NCBI RefSeq assembly: GCF_001522545.3
Contig: NC_031773.1
Span: 25,989,685 to 26,053,684 of the forward strand
Length of the DNA: 64,000 nt
Source: Parus major
Lineage: Eukaryota > Chordata > Aves > Passeriformes > Paridae
Direction: 5' to 3'
In this document: in pieces, positions 62,701 to 64,000 of the stretch
Layout of the letters: each line of letters opens with the position of its first letter
Position numbering within the stretch: position 1 is the stretch's first letter
Notes under the pieces: generated by a model
Database searches by the model: none
The model's input: the letters and a program-made list of their open reading frames with translations, nothing else
Told to the model about the DNA's origin: nothing
Translations under genes and position numbers: made by a program

Positions 62701-64000
62701 GTCTGGAGAGATTGGCGTGGTGGCTGTTCAAGCAGATCACAGCAGTCACTGACACACAACCTAAAGCTGATTTTTTTGGCAGGACAAATAAAGCCTGTGG
62801 CCAGTGATGCCTGTCCTGCAAACACAGACCTCACACAAGTCACAGCTCAGCCCTGCTCATCTGGCCAGTTCAGATGACCCCTGGGAGTGGAAATCTCACC
62901 GTGATCACTGCTGGCAGCTCAGACCCTGGATCTAGCAATTCCTCTCCCCAGCCTGCAGCTTCCATACTGCGTTGCAGATCTGAGCATGGTGTTCAGGAGG
63001 CTATTTATTGCTTTCAGAGTTAGGTGTTACCTTATTATCCAGCTCCCAATGGATTTAGGTAGCCAGTTCCAGCTGGGGACATGCAGCCAGGTCTCCTTTG
63101 TCCAGGTGGGTAGGCTTTTGTTTGCTGTTGCAAGGATTCACTCAGAGCTTGGTGATGGTTTCAGTTTTTCAGACAAGAAAAAAAAAAAAAATCTGTATGT
63201 GGGTGGATCATTAGTGAATTTTTTGAGTGTTATGGTTTAACAATTTAGTAGTCTGTCCACTACCTTTATATAGATAGAATGGTATCGAGTGATTGGCATA
63301 ACAATAAAAGAGTGAGTTCTAGATTTCCTCTCTGACTCTGCAGAATTACAAACTGCTTTTTCTAGTAGAATCCTGAAAGTCTTCCCATGAATATTCCATC
63401 CAGTATAATGTATTTATTCAGGCCCTGAATAGGAAACATACATAGATCCACAAAGAACTTCTGCAGCAAACTTCATAGCTAGAATACTAATGGAAAGCAG
63501 GGTTGAAAAGGATATGAAACTATGTGGATTAATTTTAAAAATCAATTAATGTTCAGAGATAATGTCTTGCAATATATAATGAACCTTATTTGTGATTTTG
63601 TAACAATTCCTTTATTCTTTTTCACCATGCAAATTGACATAATATAGTATTATATTTATGTTTATAATAATTCTCTTAATTTTGGTTTAAAATTATTATT
63701 TCTTTGCTAGATACAGTGGTTGGTTTGAAATATAAAAAGGCAAATTAAGGAACATAATGAAGCAGTAGGATGTCACAACTTTTATTGGAATTTAGGCAAC
63801 CTTTTCTTGAATCCTAATTAAACTCCCTAATACCAATGTAGATTAAAAAAAATAAAAAAGGATTGTATCAGATCTATATGAGGTGATACTCAGAAATAAA
63901 AATTACAGAACAGGGAAAATCTACTTCAACCAAACACATCTTTACCTCTTTTAAGCTCAAAAATTAGCCTTAAGATTAGGGAAAAAAGCTGCAGTGATCA
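59761..64000. other. unassigned AT-rich non-coding DNA
   Basis: Contains the inverted repeat at 60231-60256 and a short A run near 63178-63191. No gene or transposon is recognised to the window's end. Confidence 0.5.
60231..60256. repeat. near-perfect 26-bp palindrome
   Basis: TTACCATTTTAC, a 2-base TG centre, then GTAAAATGGTAA. The arms are 12 bp and fully complementary. The flanks repeat related words (AAATTTACC twice, TTTACTGG), so it may have grown by local templated copying. Confidence 0.85.

Noticed and set aside
1..64000. CRISPR arrays, operons, prophage or other prokaryotic systems
   Set aside because: No spaced identical repeats, no gene packing, and vertebrate retrotransposons throughout.
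1..64000. Retroviral gag, pol or env coding sequence
   Set aside because: None of the frames shows a protease, reverse-transcriptase or integrase motif; only LTRs are present, apart from whatever the gap hides.

Overview
This window is vertebrate nuclear DNA, AT-rich and non-coding over almost its whole length. It is most likely from a bird, and probably a songbird (passerine). The evidence is the repeats: many 5'-truncated CR1 LINE copies ending in the TTCTGTGAT-type tail, several avian endogenous-retrovirus LTRs of families I recognise from memory, and at 18722-18850 a tRNA-Ile-headed SINE with a CR1 tail, of the type described in zebra finch (TguSINE1). I recognise no protein-coding gene, rRNA, functional tRNA or CRISPR. 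Open frames are short, and the longest lie in microsatellites, an assembly gap, or antisense to transposons. It reads as a gene desert or the inside of a very large intron.

Layout: 1-4400 unassigned, with homopolymers and a 51-bp local duplication; 4401-5060 CR1 (minus strand); 5508-5673 an AT-only satellite-like block; 8632-9896 an LTR with intact ends and a 5-bp target duplication, interrupted by an assembly gap (N run 9357-9760); 10433-10540 a 54-bp tandem duplication; 11078-11689 a second complete solo LTR (minus) with its own 5-bp target duplication; 13988-14130 the 5' end of another LTR family; 18722-18850 the SINE; 25775-26228 CR1; 28730-29870 a CR1 broken by an LTR fragment; 35318-36040 a very old CR1/L3-like LINE; 36405-37532 a minus-strand LTR-like element carrying a roughly 300-bp GA-rich microsatellite, followed directly by a plus-strand LTR; 42794-42975 an isolated CR1 endonuclease fragment; 45498-45790 a second copy of the microsatellite-bearing LTR without the expansion; 52858-56647 three CR1 copies in the same orientation; the rest unassigned.

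No gene system operates here. What the window offers is a layered record of insertions (ancient LINE, then CR1, LTRs, SINE), some local duplications, three strong short inverted repeats, and two weak exon-like open segments (6678-7012 and 16804-16906). One GC-rich islet (59340-59760) is not explained by a repeat I recognise. Family names rest on remembered consensus sequences, not on a database search.
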